From Alteromonas indica (GTDB lineage Bacteria > Pseudomonadota > Gammaproteobacteria > Enterobacterales > Alteromonadaceae): a stretch of DNA of 64,000 nt. How positions within the stretch are numbered: position 1 is the stretch's first letter; each line of letters starts with the position of its first letter. Location of the stretch: the NCBI GenBank assembly GCA_003056425.1, contig PYVY01000007.1, positions 62,001-126,000 of the forward strand. The letters are read 5' to 3'. Under the pieces are notes generated by a model. The model saw nothing but the letters and a program-made list of their open reading frames with translations, made no database searches and had not been told where the DNA came from. The translations under genes and the position numbers were made by a program. Below are positions 1-8,429 of this stretch, one piece after another.

Positions 1-715
1 GAGTACGCTGCGCAATTTTAAACTCCAACTCCTCGTTCACATTTTCCAGCGTGCGCTGATGACGAAGGTTTTCGCGCATATTTAGCTTAAGCAACATAAA
101 TATTGCCACAATCAATAGCGCGGTGGTGACGCCAGAAATAATCAGCGTATTAACCGAGTCACGACGAAGCTTCATCAAATTCGCCAGATGCTCTCCCTGC
201 ACCAGCCGCTCTGAAGCATCAATATCTTTAAATAGCCGTTCAAACCGGTCGTAAAGCAACAAGCCGCGATCTGAACTTATAATGCGTTGTGCCTGCTCAA
301 AATTACCCGCTTTGGCCGTTTGCACAGTACTGATCATCTCATCAATTTTCGCCTGACTAAGGCTAATTAACTGGCTGATTTTCTCATCCTGTTGAGGTAA
401 ATCTGAGACCTGCGAACTAATTTTTACTTCTTCCAGCAAACCCTCAAGGCGGGTTAGGGTAGTGGTGTAATCTTCCAGGTAGGCTTCATCCTGGGTAAGC
501 AGAAAACCCCGTTGCCCTGATTCTGCACGCAATACCGCCATGTGCAGTGTATTAACTGCACTGATAACCCGGTTTGTAGTGAACAGGCGGGCTTCTAATG
601 CAGCCAGCTTATCCAATGTACTTACTACATAAAACGAATTAGCGGTGATAATAAGAACAATAACGCCAACTAGGAATATCCAGCTGTAGATAGATTGTAT
701 CAGCCTGTTTAACAT
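1..715 (-). CDS. CHASE3-type sensor histidine kinase, N-terminal part (cut by left edge)
   Basis: The frame opens at an ATG at 715 and runs off the window after about 238 codons. The translation has an N-terminal membrane segment (about residues 9-31), then a helical extracytoplasmic region carrying AESGQRGFLLT near residue 65, which is a hallmark of CHASE3 sensor domains. A second membrane segment follows at about 190-212, then a coiled segment ending EFKIAQRT, typical of the linker before a kinase core. The catalytic core lies outside the window, so kinase function is inferred. It is the last gene of a leftward set: NtrC-type regulator, small H-box protein, this kinase. The gap to the preceding gene is 4 bp, which suggests translational coupling. 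The natural partner would be the regulator at 965-2299. Confidence 0.8.
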   Translation of the reverse strand, partial: MLNRLIQSIYSWIFLVGVIVLIITANSFYVVSTLDKLAALEARLFTTNRVISAVNTLHMAVLRAESGQRGFLLTQDEAYLEDYTTTLTRLEGLLEEVKISSQVSDLPQQDEKISQLISLSQAKIDEMISTVQTAKAGNFEQAQRIISSDRGLLLYDRFERLFKDIDASERLVQGEHLANLMKLRRDSVNTLIISGVTTALLIVAIFMLLKLNMRENLRHQRTLENVNEELEFKIAQRT

Positions 716-719
716 GTAC

Positions 720-947
720 TTAAGATTCCGACTGCGAATCGCCTAAAGCTTCCATCATTTCGGTGAGGGCTTCACTGCAATCCTTGGTGCTAATAATTAT
801 TTTATCCAGAGCCTGTTTGGCCCGTTCGGGCGGAACATCGCCGTCCAGGGCCATCTTGACCAGTTCCGCTTGCATCGAAATGCGGTTTAGCGGTTTACGG
901 GCGTCGTGAACGTGTCTGGCCAGAGTGGCATAATCTTTTTCATTCAT
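720..947 (-). CDS. 75-residue stand-alone histidine-kinase H-box (DHp-like) protein
   Basis: This small soluble protein contains VHDARKPLNRISMQAEL (about residues 13-29), which matches the H-box of histidine kinases (consensus HExRTPL). The would-be phosphorylated residue is His14. A second helix-like stretch with an amphipathic pattern follows, as in a dimerisation/phosphotransfer hairpin. No ATP-binding N, G1 or G2 boxes exist, and the ORF ends at residue 75. A GAGG sits 7 nt before the ATG. It lies 17 bp after the NtrC-type regulator gene and 4 bp before the CHASE3 kinase gene, so all three are likely co-transcribed. A phosphorelay intermediate, kinase modulator or decoy would all fit; none is shown. 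The H-box reading is solid, but the function is inference. Confidence 0.75.
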   Translation of the reverse strand: MNEKDYATLARHVHDARKPLNRISMQAELVKMALDGDVPPERAKQALDKIIISTKDCSEALTEMMEALGDSQSES

Positions 948-964
948 GACTAACCTCGTTTACT

Positions 965-2299
965 CTAGTCGTCTTTGCTTAAGTCGCCGTAGGCGTGCAA
1001 GCGGTTGTACAGGGTTTTCGTACTGATCCCTAGCATTTCAGCGGCCAGGGTCTTATTACCGTTCACTTTTTCAAGTGTGGCATAAATCAGCTCTTTTTCG
1101 ACATCTTCAATAGTACGGCCAGCTTGCAGCGCCGGGGTAGTCGATTGCTTTTTAGCAAATGGTGATTCAATCGTTTTGGGTAATTCGATATCCTGTTTAT
1201 CCGGATCGCTCATGATGGCCGCGCGATGTACAAAGTGACGCAATTCGCGGACATTACCCGGCCAGTCGTAGGCTTTGAGCGTATCTAACTGGGCGTCTTT
1301 CCATGCAAAGCTGGTATTATTTTCTTTGTTTAGTTCCGCAATAAACGAGGTTGCCAGCAAAGGAATATCTTCCTTACGCTCACGCAGTGGTGGGATAGTG
1401 ATAGGAAATACCGCCAGTCGGAAATAAATATCTTCACGCAGCACCTTGCTCTCGGCAATTTCTTCCATCTGCCGGTTGGTAGCCGACACGACCCGACAAT
1501 TTACGGGTATTGTTTTGGTGCCACCAACGCGTATAACAACCTTATTTTCGAGTACGCGAAGCAGGTTAGGCTGCATATCGATAGGCATTTCGGTTATCTC
1601 GTCTAAAAACAAGGTACCGTTTTCTGCTTGCTCGAATACGCCGGCTTTACGTCCCACTGCACCGGTAAAAGCGCCTTTCTCATGCCCAAATAACTCGCTG
1701 CCAATCAGCTCTTTGGAGAATGCACCGCAGTTAGTGGCAATATAGGGGCCTTCGACATCAGAAGCTGCATGGATAGCTTCAGCCACCACTTCTTTACCTA
1801 CACCACTTTCACCTAACAGCATTACGTTTGCGCTGGTACGGCTAACCCGTTCAATAAGCTTATATAGCTCTTTCATTGACGGCGATTCGCCGATCAAATG
1901 GCCAAAATACTTCTTAATAGTGGCGTTGCCGGTTTCACTTTTCTTTTCTTTTTTACCGCTCAATACCGCTTCAATTTCTTCGCGCTGTATTGGCTTTACG
2001 AGGTAATCAATATTTGGGCCGCATAAGCCTTTAATAATACCGCGTACAGAAGGATGGCCGGTAATCAGCGTCACCCGGGGGCGCTTTGGAAGCGCATCAA
2101 GTTCTTCAAATAGGTGTACGCCACTGCCGTCGGGAAGCATGAAATCCAGCAGAATGTGATCAAAGCTTTCTTTGGTTAGCCAGTCGCGGGCTTCATCAAG
2201 GTTGGCTGCGGTTAACACCTCGTGGCCCAGAAACTCAATGATAGTACAGGCGACATCAGTGAATTCCGGATCGTCGTCAACAAGTAAAACAGTTAACAC
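965..2299 (-). CDS. NtrC-family sigma54-dependent response regulator
   Basis: The 444-residue protein has three domains in standard order. A receiver domain (1-115) carries acidic residues D8-D10, phospho-acceptor D52 in LLDFMLPDGSG and Lys in LVKPI. An AAA+ domain (about 133-365) has Walker A GESGVGKE at 163-170 and the sigma54-contacting GAFTGA loop at 209-214. A C-terminal Fis-type helix-turn-helix ends the protein (about 400-435, LAAEMLGISTKTLYNRL). It should activate sigma54 promoters when phosphorylated. It is the first gene of the leftward set with the small H-box protein and the CHASE3 kinase. Intact GAFTGA and Walker motifs argue for a working activator. Its targets are not shown, although a sigma54-type promoter exists at 25341-25356 in this window. 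Confidence 0.95.
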   Translation of the reverse strand: MLTVLLVDDDPEFTDVACTIIEFLGHEVLTAANLDEARDWLTKESFDHILLDFMLPDGSGVHLFEELDALPKRPRVTLITGHPSVRGIIKGLCGPNIDYLVKPIQREEIEAVLSGKKEKKSETGNATIKKYFGHLIGESPSMKELYKLIERVSRTSANVMLLGESGVGKEVVAEAIHAASDVEGPYIATNCGAFSKELIGSELFGHEKGAFTGAVGRKAGVFEQAENGTLFLDEITEMPIDMQPNLLRVLENKVVIRVGGTKTIPVNCRVVSATNRQMEEIAESKVLREDIYFRLAVFPITIPPLRERKEDIPLLATSFIAELNKENNTSFAWKDAQLDTLKAYDWPGNVRELRHFVHRAAIMSDPDKQDIELPKTIESPFAKKQSTTPALQAGRTIEDVEKELIYATLEKVNGNKTLAAEMLGISTKTLYNRLHAYGDLSKDD

Positions 2300-2511
2300 G
2301 GATTGTTCCCTATAATTTTGGTTATATTGCCAATAAACGGTTTACTGACAAAAGGACATTTCGGATCATAATTTGTAATTTGCAGTCTACTGCTAACGTG
2401 CTGAAATAGGAATAAATTTTATCCTCTATTAAGATAACTGGCACGTTATTCGCTAAAAGTACTGTATCAGCCTTAACGTTTTGTCTCAATGCGGACAACA
2501 GGAAACCCAGG

Positions 2512-3117
2512 ATGTTAGATTTGGCGGCAGTGCGCTCTATGAGCCTGCACGAATTGCTAGGACGTATGCAAAGTACCGGTGAGGAAGATAAGATCACCTT
2601 CGGGGAACTGCTTGCGATGATGGAAAAGCGCGGATTTGGTCCGATGCTAGCCGTGCCTGCGTTTATCTGTTCTACCCCAATAGGCGCTATCCCCGGTATT
2701 CCTACCGTAACGGGTATCACTATTTTTCTCATTTCATTGCAAGTTTTACTGGCAAAATCTCACCCTTGGCTACCTTCGGCTATCAAAGGGATAGGCATTG
2801 AGCGCGATTCTTTAAACAGTGGAATTGATAGAATCAAGCCTGCGGTAACCCGGGTTGACCGGCTTTTAATGCCGCGCTGGTTTTTTATGCGGCGCATTGT
2901 TTTTCGCAGTTTAATCGCAATAAGCTGTGCGTTGTGCGGGCTTATGATGGTGCCGTTAGAGTTAGTGCCCTTTTTGGGACTGATTCCAGCTGTTGCGGTA
3001 TTTATTATGGCGATCGGTATGGCCACCGATGATGGCGCAGTCGCGTTGTTGGGTTTATCGTTAGCCGGATTGGGTTTCTTTATGGGCGCTCAGCAGCTCG
3101 TGTCGCTGTTAAGTTAG
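2512..3117 (+). CDS. ExoD-family membrane protein
   Basis: The 201-residue protein matches the ExoD (exopolysaccharide synthesis) family. It has an N-terminal cytoplasmic segment with EEDKITFGELLAMMEKRGFGPML, then the conserved small-residue stretch STPIGAIPGIPTVTG (about 54-68). Hydrophobic segments near 70-80, 127-160 and 163-195 are likely membrane spans. The family was named from Rhizobium exopolysaccharide mutants; its biochemical role is not settled. An AGGA lies 9 nt before the ATG. The 3' end overlaps the convergent GGDEF/EAL gene by 38 bp, which is longer than other convergent overlaps here. No operon partner is visible on the plus strand. Confidence 0.8.
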   Translation: MLDLAAVRSMSLHELLGRMQSTGEEDKITFGELLAMMEKRGFGPMLAVPAFICSTPIGAIPGIPTVTGITIFLISLQVLLAKSHPWLPSAIKGIGIERDSLNSGIDRIKPAVTRVDRLLMPRWFFMRRIVFRSLIAISCALCGLMMVPLELVPFLGLIPAVAVFIMAIGMATDDGAVALLGLSLAGLGFFMGAQQLVSLLS

Positions 3118-4975
3118 CTGATATATCTTGTTGGGTTGCCAGTAATGCATCGATATTTTCCGCGGGTGCTGGCTTGCCAAAGAAAAAGCCCTGGCCAATA
3201 TCACAGTTAAGCTTTTTCAGCAGGGCAGCCTGGTCTTGTTGTTCTATACCTTCAGCCACCACTTCGATTCCCAAACTGTGACATAACGCAATCATCGCCG
3301 TCACAATCTTCTCATCTTTAGCATTGTGCACTACGTCTGTAATAAACGCGCGATCCAGTTTGATCGTGTGTACATCTAATTCGCGCAGATAGGCAAATGA
3401 ACTCATGCCGGTGCCAAAATCATCTATCGACGTTTTAATACCTAATAAATTAAATGCACTGATCATCCGTTTACTTACGGCAATATCAACCATAGTAGCA
3501 CTTTCGGTTAGCTCAAATTCAAGCCGGGCGGGATCAATACCACTGCTAAACAAGGCTTTTTCAACAAACGGAATAAAAGCGGTATCCATGAGATTATACG
3601 CCGACAGGTTTACCGCCACAGAAAGAGGCGTACCTTCACTGTCCCATTTTTTGATCTGTTTAACCGCGCTGTCGATGGTATAGCGGGTAAAGGCGTGAAC
3701 GATACCGCTTTGCTCCACCAGATTAATAAAATAGCCTGGCGACAACAAACCTTCATCAGGATGGTTCCAGCGAACAATAGCTTCAGCGCCAGCCAGGCTG
3801 CCATCACTGAGCCATACTTTGGGCTGATAATACAGTTCGAATTGGTTTTGCTGAAGCGCGGTACGCAACTGGCTGCGAAGCGTAACCTCTACGGTATTAT
3901 TATGAGCCAGCCGATCATTATATACCTGTATACCCAGGCGCATGCGTTTGGCCCGTAGCATGGCATTTTCGGCATTTTGCACCAGGGTTTCGGCTTCATC
4001 GCCGTGCTCGGGCGCACATGCTACCCCAATGCTACAACCTATCTCGAATTCACTTTTACCGATAATCAAAGGTTCACGGCATTCGTACAGCAAGTTGAAG
4101 GCTCGGCTCATCACCTCGTCGGCAGGCAGGTTGGGGATCCAGATGACAAATTCATCACTACGATACCGGTAAAGCCGGGTATGCGGGCGCATCAACTGCC
4201 GTAAGCGTAGGGCAAAAGCCTTTAAGATTCGATCGCCCATATCATGGCCAAGTGCATCATTAATGTCTCTGAACCGGTCGAGGTCTAAAAACATCAATGC
4301 CCCTTCCTTGTTATTAAGTTCCAGGCCAGACAGCAGCGCGTTGCGATTGTATAGTTTTGTAAGATTGTCGATGAGCGCCAGTTTTTCCAGGCTTTTATTC
4401 GCATTTTCAAACCGTCGAGCAATAAACGCCGACATAATTAACGCTGACCAGATAGATAACCAGAATGTGAGAAAGGCGGCAACCGATAAACGACTGATAA
4501 CGTGTTGGGAAATACTGGCCATATTTTCAGATTGCCAGATTACCGTTAATGGCTTTTGATTCTCTGGCAATACATCGCTATGCACATAATACTGACCATC
4601 GCCTGAACTAAAGAACCCGGTTTGTTTTAAAGGTTGCAAAAAGGTTTGGGGAGCGAGACGGGGATCGCGATAAAGCTCTTTCTGATCAAATTCAATAATC
4701 AGAATATCTTCTGCCAGAATGGACAAATCACGGGGTACTAATGATACCGGGCCCGAAAGGTCGGCTTCGGCAATAATCGGTGAGAGCAGAGTTTTCACAT
4801 CTGCATATTGTTCTTCAAAAGACTGACGCTCAAGATCTTTTTCCATTTCAAGCAGCAGGTTATAACCCACATAGCAAAAAATGGTGATAACCAGTAGCGA
4901 CAACATAATCGAGCCAAGCAGCAGCCTTTTACGTAAATTACTGTCACTTTTTATCAGCTCAAGGTTATCTGCCAT
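3080..4975 (-). CDS. Membrane-bound GGDEF/EAL protein, degenerate GGDEF, probable c-di-GMP phosphodiesterase
   Basis: The 631-residue protein has a membrane segment at about 18-40, a periplasmic region of about 115 residues, and a second segment at about 160-183. A GGDEF domain follows, in which the signature is RSDEF (272-276), so cyclase activity is unlikely although the rest of the fold (LFLDLDRFRDIND) is kept. The EAL domain reads EAI at 397-399 and keeps the catalytic set: Asn in VAVNLS, Glu in ELTES, DDFGTG at 518-523, Lys in IKLDR, EGIE and QGFFFGKP. The likely activity is c-di-GMP hydrolysis, with the GGDEF domain possibly acting as a GTP sensor. The ATG at 4975 follows a 260 bp spacer without genes. 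Confidence 0.92.
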   Translation of the reverse strand: MADNLELIKSDSNLRKRLLLGSIMLSLLVITIFCYVGYNLLLEMEKDLERQSFEEQYADVKTLLSPIIAEADLSGPVSLVPRDLSILAEDILIIEFDQKELYRDPRLAPQTFLQPLKQTGFFSSGDGQYYVHSDVLPENQKPLTVIWQSENMASISQHVISRLSVAAFLTFWLSIWSALIMSAFIARRFENANKSLEKLALIDNLTKLYNRNALLSGLELNNKEGALMFLDLDRFRDINDALGHDMGDRILKAFALRLRQLMRPHTRLYRYRSDEFVIWIPNLPADEVMSRAFNLLYECREPLIIGKSEFEIGCSIGVACAPEHGDEAETLVQNAENAMLRAKRMRLGIQVYNDRLAHNNTVEVTLRSQLRTALQQNQFELYYQPKVWLSDGSLAGAEAIVRWNHPDEGLLSPGYFINLVEQSGIVHAFTRYTIDSAVKQIKKWDSEGTPLSVAVNLSAYNLMDTAFIPFVEKALFSSGIDPARLEFELTESATMVDIAVSKRMISAFNLLGIKTSIDDFGTGMSSFAYLRELDVHTIKLDRAFITDVVHNAKDEKIVTAMIALCHSLGIEVVAEGIEQQDQAALLKKLNCDIGQGFFFGKPAPAENIDALLATQQDISANLTATRAAERP

Positions 4976-5235
4976 GGGTAACCCAACGCGTCACCTGAGC
5001 AAGATAAAACGCGTAATTCATTGCTAACGTGAGCATGGTCACATTAACAGTTATTTTCGGCTTATTGTAAGCTGTTAAATACATGGATATCGACAACCCG
5101 TCGTTACGTAATCCGCAGGTATACCATTAGAGAAAGGAAAACACTGCGTATCATTAACCTTGCTGGTTCTTATTATTATTTTTGCTCGTGACATTTATAT
5201 CGTTAAATAGTGCTATGTTCAACGGCTAGTTTGCG

Positions 5236-6138
5236 CTAAACCCGCTCGGCACCTGGCATTTGCATGGCTTGATACCGCAATTCGCCAATAAAAGTTCGTG
5301 CCGCCGGCCCTAATTTATCACCATCTTCGAACCCCAGATTAAGTAAAATTCGCCGCACGCCCCCCTGCGCCAGAGGCAAAGGCGCTACACACTGATGTTC
5401 CAACTCATGTTGTATTAAGGCCACCGGTAGCCAGGCGTAACCCAAACCACGGCGAATCATATCAATGGAGGTTCTGACATGACTTACTGTCCAACGCTGC
5501 TCTGCCCCCAACCAGCCTGATTCAGCCTTGCGTTCGCTGGATGAGTCTCTTACTACAATTTGCCGGTGGGATTTTAAGTCTTCCACCGTCAATGGTCGTT
5601 TCAATTGATGTAGCGAGTGCGTCGGGTGAGCAACCAACATAAAATCGATTTCGCACAAGTCTTCGCTAAACCCGTGGTTTAGTGCAAACGGTGAAATAGC
5701 GATATCAACTTTACCGTGCTCCAGTAAATCATTAGCGCCATTTAATACCGTCTCCATAATCTCAATCCGCAGTAAAGGAAACTCTTCAGATACGCGAGAT
5801 AACACGCGGTATAAAATTTCTGAGGGAAACACGATATCCACGGCGACTCTAAGTTGTGTTTCTACCCCGCTTTGCAGACTTTGTGCTACCGCTTCAAGCT
5901 TCTGCGCTTCGTCCAATAGAAAGCCAGCCCGGCGCAGCATAAGCTCACCGGCCGGGGTTAGCCGGACTTTACGTCCTTCGTTTTCAAACAGTTCAATGCC
6001 TAAGGCGTGTTCCAGCTTTTGTACCGCGTGATGAACCGAAGACTGACTTTTGTGCACAGCCTGGGCGGCCTGGTTGAAGCCGCCGGCATCTACTACGGCT
6101 TTAAACATCCGCCACTGTTCTAAGGTTGCTTTAAGCAT
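5236..6138 (-). CDS. LysR-family transcriptional regulator
   Basis: The 300-residue protein has an N-terminal winged helix-turn-helix (about 5-65: AGGFNQAAQAVHKSQSSVHHAVQ is the recognition region) and a periplasmic-binding-like co-inducer domain from about residue 90. It is full length for the family. It is transcribed leftward, 100 bp downstream of the rhodanese gene. No divergent partner gene is present, so autoregulation or a distant target is likely. The effector cannot be read from sequence. Confidence 0.92.
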   Translation of the reverse strand: MLKATLEQWRMFKAVVDAGGFNQAAQAVHKSQSSVHHAVQKLEHALGIELFENEGRKVRLTPAGELMLRRAGFLLDEAQKLEAVAQSLQSGVETQLRVAVDIVFPSEILYRVLSRVSEEFPLLRIEIMETVLNGANDLLEHGKVDIAISPFALNHGFSEDLCEIDFMLVAHPTHSLHQLKRPLTVEDLKSHRQIVVRDSSSERKAESGWLGAEQRWTVSHVRTSIDMIRRGLGYAWLPVALIQHELEHQCVAPLPLAQGGVRRILLNLGFEDGDKLGPAARTFIGELRYQAMQMPGAERV

Positions 6139-6238
6139 GATAAATCGAAAATTCGCAATGATGAGGACTGTATTACACCAGTATTACACGCAATTATAGA
6201 ACATTCACCAAAATAAGGCATGCAGCAGCCTTACCTGT

Positions 6239-6601
6239 CTACCCATTTTCTATAGGGTTAAATTCATCGGTAATTTCAGTAATATTGCTAATAATAGCGG
6301 TAACCTGGGCGTAACCCATATCATGTAGTTGGGCTGCGGCTAGCTGGGCTCGCACCCCACTTGCGCAGTGTAGATAAAGTGGCTGCTCGGCGTCCTTAAA
6401 TTGCTCTAATGCTTTCATTTCAAGGATGCCGCGGGGAATAGCCGTGGCAGCATCGTTTGGATGTCGGGTACGTTCTTCAGTTTCACGAACATCAATTAAC
6501 GTCCCCCCGTTTGACTGTATTTCAGCCCGAGCCTCGGCGGCGGTAATTTTTCTTACTGAGGGGGGGAGGGAGGCGAGGCGTTGAGGTATTGTTTTTAACA
6601 T
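6239..6601 (-). CDS. Single-domain rhodanese (sulfurtransferase-like)
   Basis: The 120-residue protein is one rhodanese domain. It has the GTLIDVRETEE strand (about 33-43), the family's Arg-His-Pro element (TRHPNDA) and the active-site loop CASGVRA (about 79-85), where Cys is the persulfide-forming nucleophile. It lacks a signal peptide and should be cytoplasmic. The gene is divergent from an ArsR-type regulator at 6786, with a shared 184 bp promoter region. In other bacteria that pairing marks sulfide or persulfide response, which is the inferred role here. The C-terminus (ITEITDEFNPIENG) is an extension beyond the minimal fold. Confidence 0.88.
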   Translation of the reverse strand: MLKTIPQRLASLPPSVRKITAAEARAEIQSNGGTLIDVRETEERTRHPNDAATAIPRGILEMKALEQFKDAEQPLYLHCASGVRAQLAAAQLHDMGYAQVTAIISNITEITDEFNPIENG

Positions 6602-6785
6602 AGCTTATCCTTATTGACGGTCCCAAAGGCGGCCTGAATCATAAGAAAACTCTAATATGATCAATGCTGAAGCGAAATTCCAGTGGTTATCTTTTAACTG
6701 TCATATTTGTGCGACCAATGCCCTTGTCTGATCTGTGGCCTTCGCGTTTCAATAGGCCTCTGAAACACTTACTACTTTAGTATAC

Positions 6786-7115
6786 ATGTCTGTCATTACC
6801 AACGAACCTGAAAGAACCGAAGTTATTCTGGAACATGCCAATGAAGCAGAACACTTTCTTAAGCAACTGGCGAACAAAACCCGGCTTATGGTGCTCACGT
6901 CACTGGTTGGCAAAGAATTATCGGTGTCTGATTTACTGACCCGGATTGATGTGACTCAACCGGTGTTATCGCAGCATCTTGCCCTGTTAAGAGAAGCAAA
7001 AATGGTGGCAACCCGTCGTGATGGGCAGGTGATTTATTACCGACTCACCGACGAACGGGTGCACAAAGTTTTGGGCCTTATTAATACATTTTACCCAGCA
7101 TCAATGCCCGATTAA
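6786..7115 (+). CDS. ArsR-family regulator without cysteines, divergent from a rhodanese
   Basis: The 109-residue winged-helix protein has the ArsR core: LANKTRLMVLTSLVGKELSV, recognition helix TQPVLSQHLALLREA and beta-wing RRDGQVIYYRL. The sequence resembles the BigR/YgaV/SqrR group that senses sulfane sulfur through two cysteines, yet this translation contains no cysteine at all. A thiol switch in this protein is therefore excluded as read. No clear Shine-Dalgarno sequence precedes the ATG at 6786, so the start is moderately certain. Its stop shares a palindromic TTAA with the convergent fumarase stop (4-nt overlap). It likely represses the rhodanese promoter and its own. Confidence 0.88.
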   Translation: MSVITNEPERTEVILEHANEAEHFLKQLANKTRLMVLTSLVGKELSVSDLLTRIDVTQPVLSQHLALLREAKMVATRRDGQVIYYRLTDERVHKVLGLINTFYPASMPD

Positions 7116-8428
7116 ACCAATTTGGCGGGGTCAAGTAGCGCCGTTAATTCGGCCTCGTCCAAGTCGGTCATTTCTTTCGCCACTTCGATAATATCGCGTT
7201 TATCCTGATATGCCTGCATGGCAATTTCAGTGCCTTTTTCATAGCCTATTTTCTGGTTTAGCGCGGTGACCAATATAGGGTTTTTAGCCAGCACCTGTTG
7301 CAGCTTATCCTGATTAACAGTAAAAGTAGCAATAGCGTTATTGGCAATAGCATCGCAGCTGTTTGCCATTAGCTGGCTCGCCTTTATCAGATTACGGCCG
7401 ATTAATGGCAACATGACGTTAAGTTGAAAATTACCGGATTGGGCTGCCACAGTAATCGCCGTGTGATATCCCATTACCTGCGCGCAAGCCATAGTGACCG
7501 CTTCTGGGATCACCGGGTTCACCTTACCGGGCATAATACTGCTGCCTGCCTGTAACTTAGGTAAACTGATTTCCCCTAAACCGGCCAGCGGGCCACTGTT
7601 CATCCAGCGAATATCGTTACTGATTTTCATCAGGGCAGCCGCTAACGTATTTAGCTGGCCAGCCAGCTCAAGCGCAGTATCTTGCGAAGAAATGGCGCCA
7701 AAATGATTGTCTGTAACGGTGAAGGTCGTATCCAAATAACGCCCTAACGCGGCGCACACCTTACCGCCAAACGCTTTATCAGTATTAATACCGGTACCCA
7801 CCGCTGTGCCACCGATAGCTAACCGGCTAAGCCGCTGGGCGGTATCGTCTAAGCGGTGCTTGCACTGAGTTAGTTGCGCTTGCCAACCAGAAATTTCCTG
7901 GGACATTTTCACCGGCATCGCATCCATCAAGTGGGTTCTGCCAGTTTTAATGACCCCATCAACTTCGGTCATTTTTGCCGACATAACCTTCTCGGCGTTG
8001 GACAGCGCCGGCATTAATTCACGCTGTACCACCAACATAGCACTGATGTGGATTGTGCTGGGGATAATGTCGTTTGAACTTTGCCCCATATTGACATGAT
8101 CATTCGGGTGAACCGTATCACCTAACCGCTGTGTCGCTAAACTGGCAATAACCTCATTTGCATTCATATTGGTACTGGTACCGGAACCCGTCTGGTAAAC
8201 ATCTACCGGGAACTGCTCATCATGCTTGCCCTGCGCCACTTCCATTGCCGCGGCGCAAATAGCTTCACACACCGGCTCTTCAAGTTTGCCCAGCTCAAAA
8301 TTAGCTGTCGCGCAGGCCGCTTTCAGATAGCCCAGAGCATGAATGAACGTGGCCGGCATAGGCTCATTACCGATGGTAAAGTTATCTACCGCCAGCGCGG
8401 TCTGTTTTTGATATAGTACGTCGGCCAT
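7112..8428 (-). CDS. fumC: Class II fumarate hydratase with a shortened N-terminus
   Basis: The 438-residue protein interconverts fumarate and malate in the TCA cycle. It has the class II signature GSSIMPGKVNP with the catalytic Ser, the GRTHLMDA motif holding the catalytic His, and TGSGTSTNMNANE. Compared with E. coli FumC (467 residues), it begins at the position equivalent to about residue 17, so the usual RxExDSxG segment is missing. An in-frame stop at 8444-8446 rules out a longer reading without a frameshift. It starts 1 nt after the stop of the PRC-barrel gene, so the two are translationally coupled. Whether this is the main fumarase or a divergent second copy cannot be told here. Confidence 0.92.
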   Translation of the reverse strand: MADVLYQKQTALAVDNFTIGNEPMPATFIHALGYLKAACATANFELGKLEEPVCEAICAAAMEVAQGKHDEQFPVDVYQTGSGTSTNMNANEVIASLATQRLGDTVHPNDHVNMGQSSNDIIPSTIHISAMLVVQRELMPALSNAEKVMSAKMTEVDGVIKTGRTHLMDAMPVKMSQEISGWQAQLTQCKHRLDDTAQRLSRLAIGGTAVGTGINTDKAFGGKVCAALGRYLDTTFTVTDNHFGAISSQDTALELAGQLNTLAAALMKISNDIRWMNSGPLAGLGEISLPKLQAGSSIMPGKVNPVIPEAVTMACAQVMGYHTAITVAAQSGNFQLNVMLPLIGRNLIKASQLMANSCDAIANNAIATFTVNQDKLQQVLAKNPILVTALNQKIGYEKGTEIAMQAYQDKRDIIEVAKEMTDLDEAELTALLDPAKLV

Positions 8429-8429
8429 A

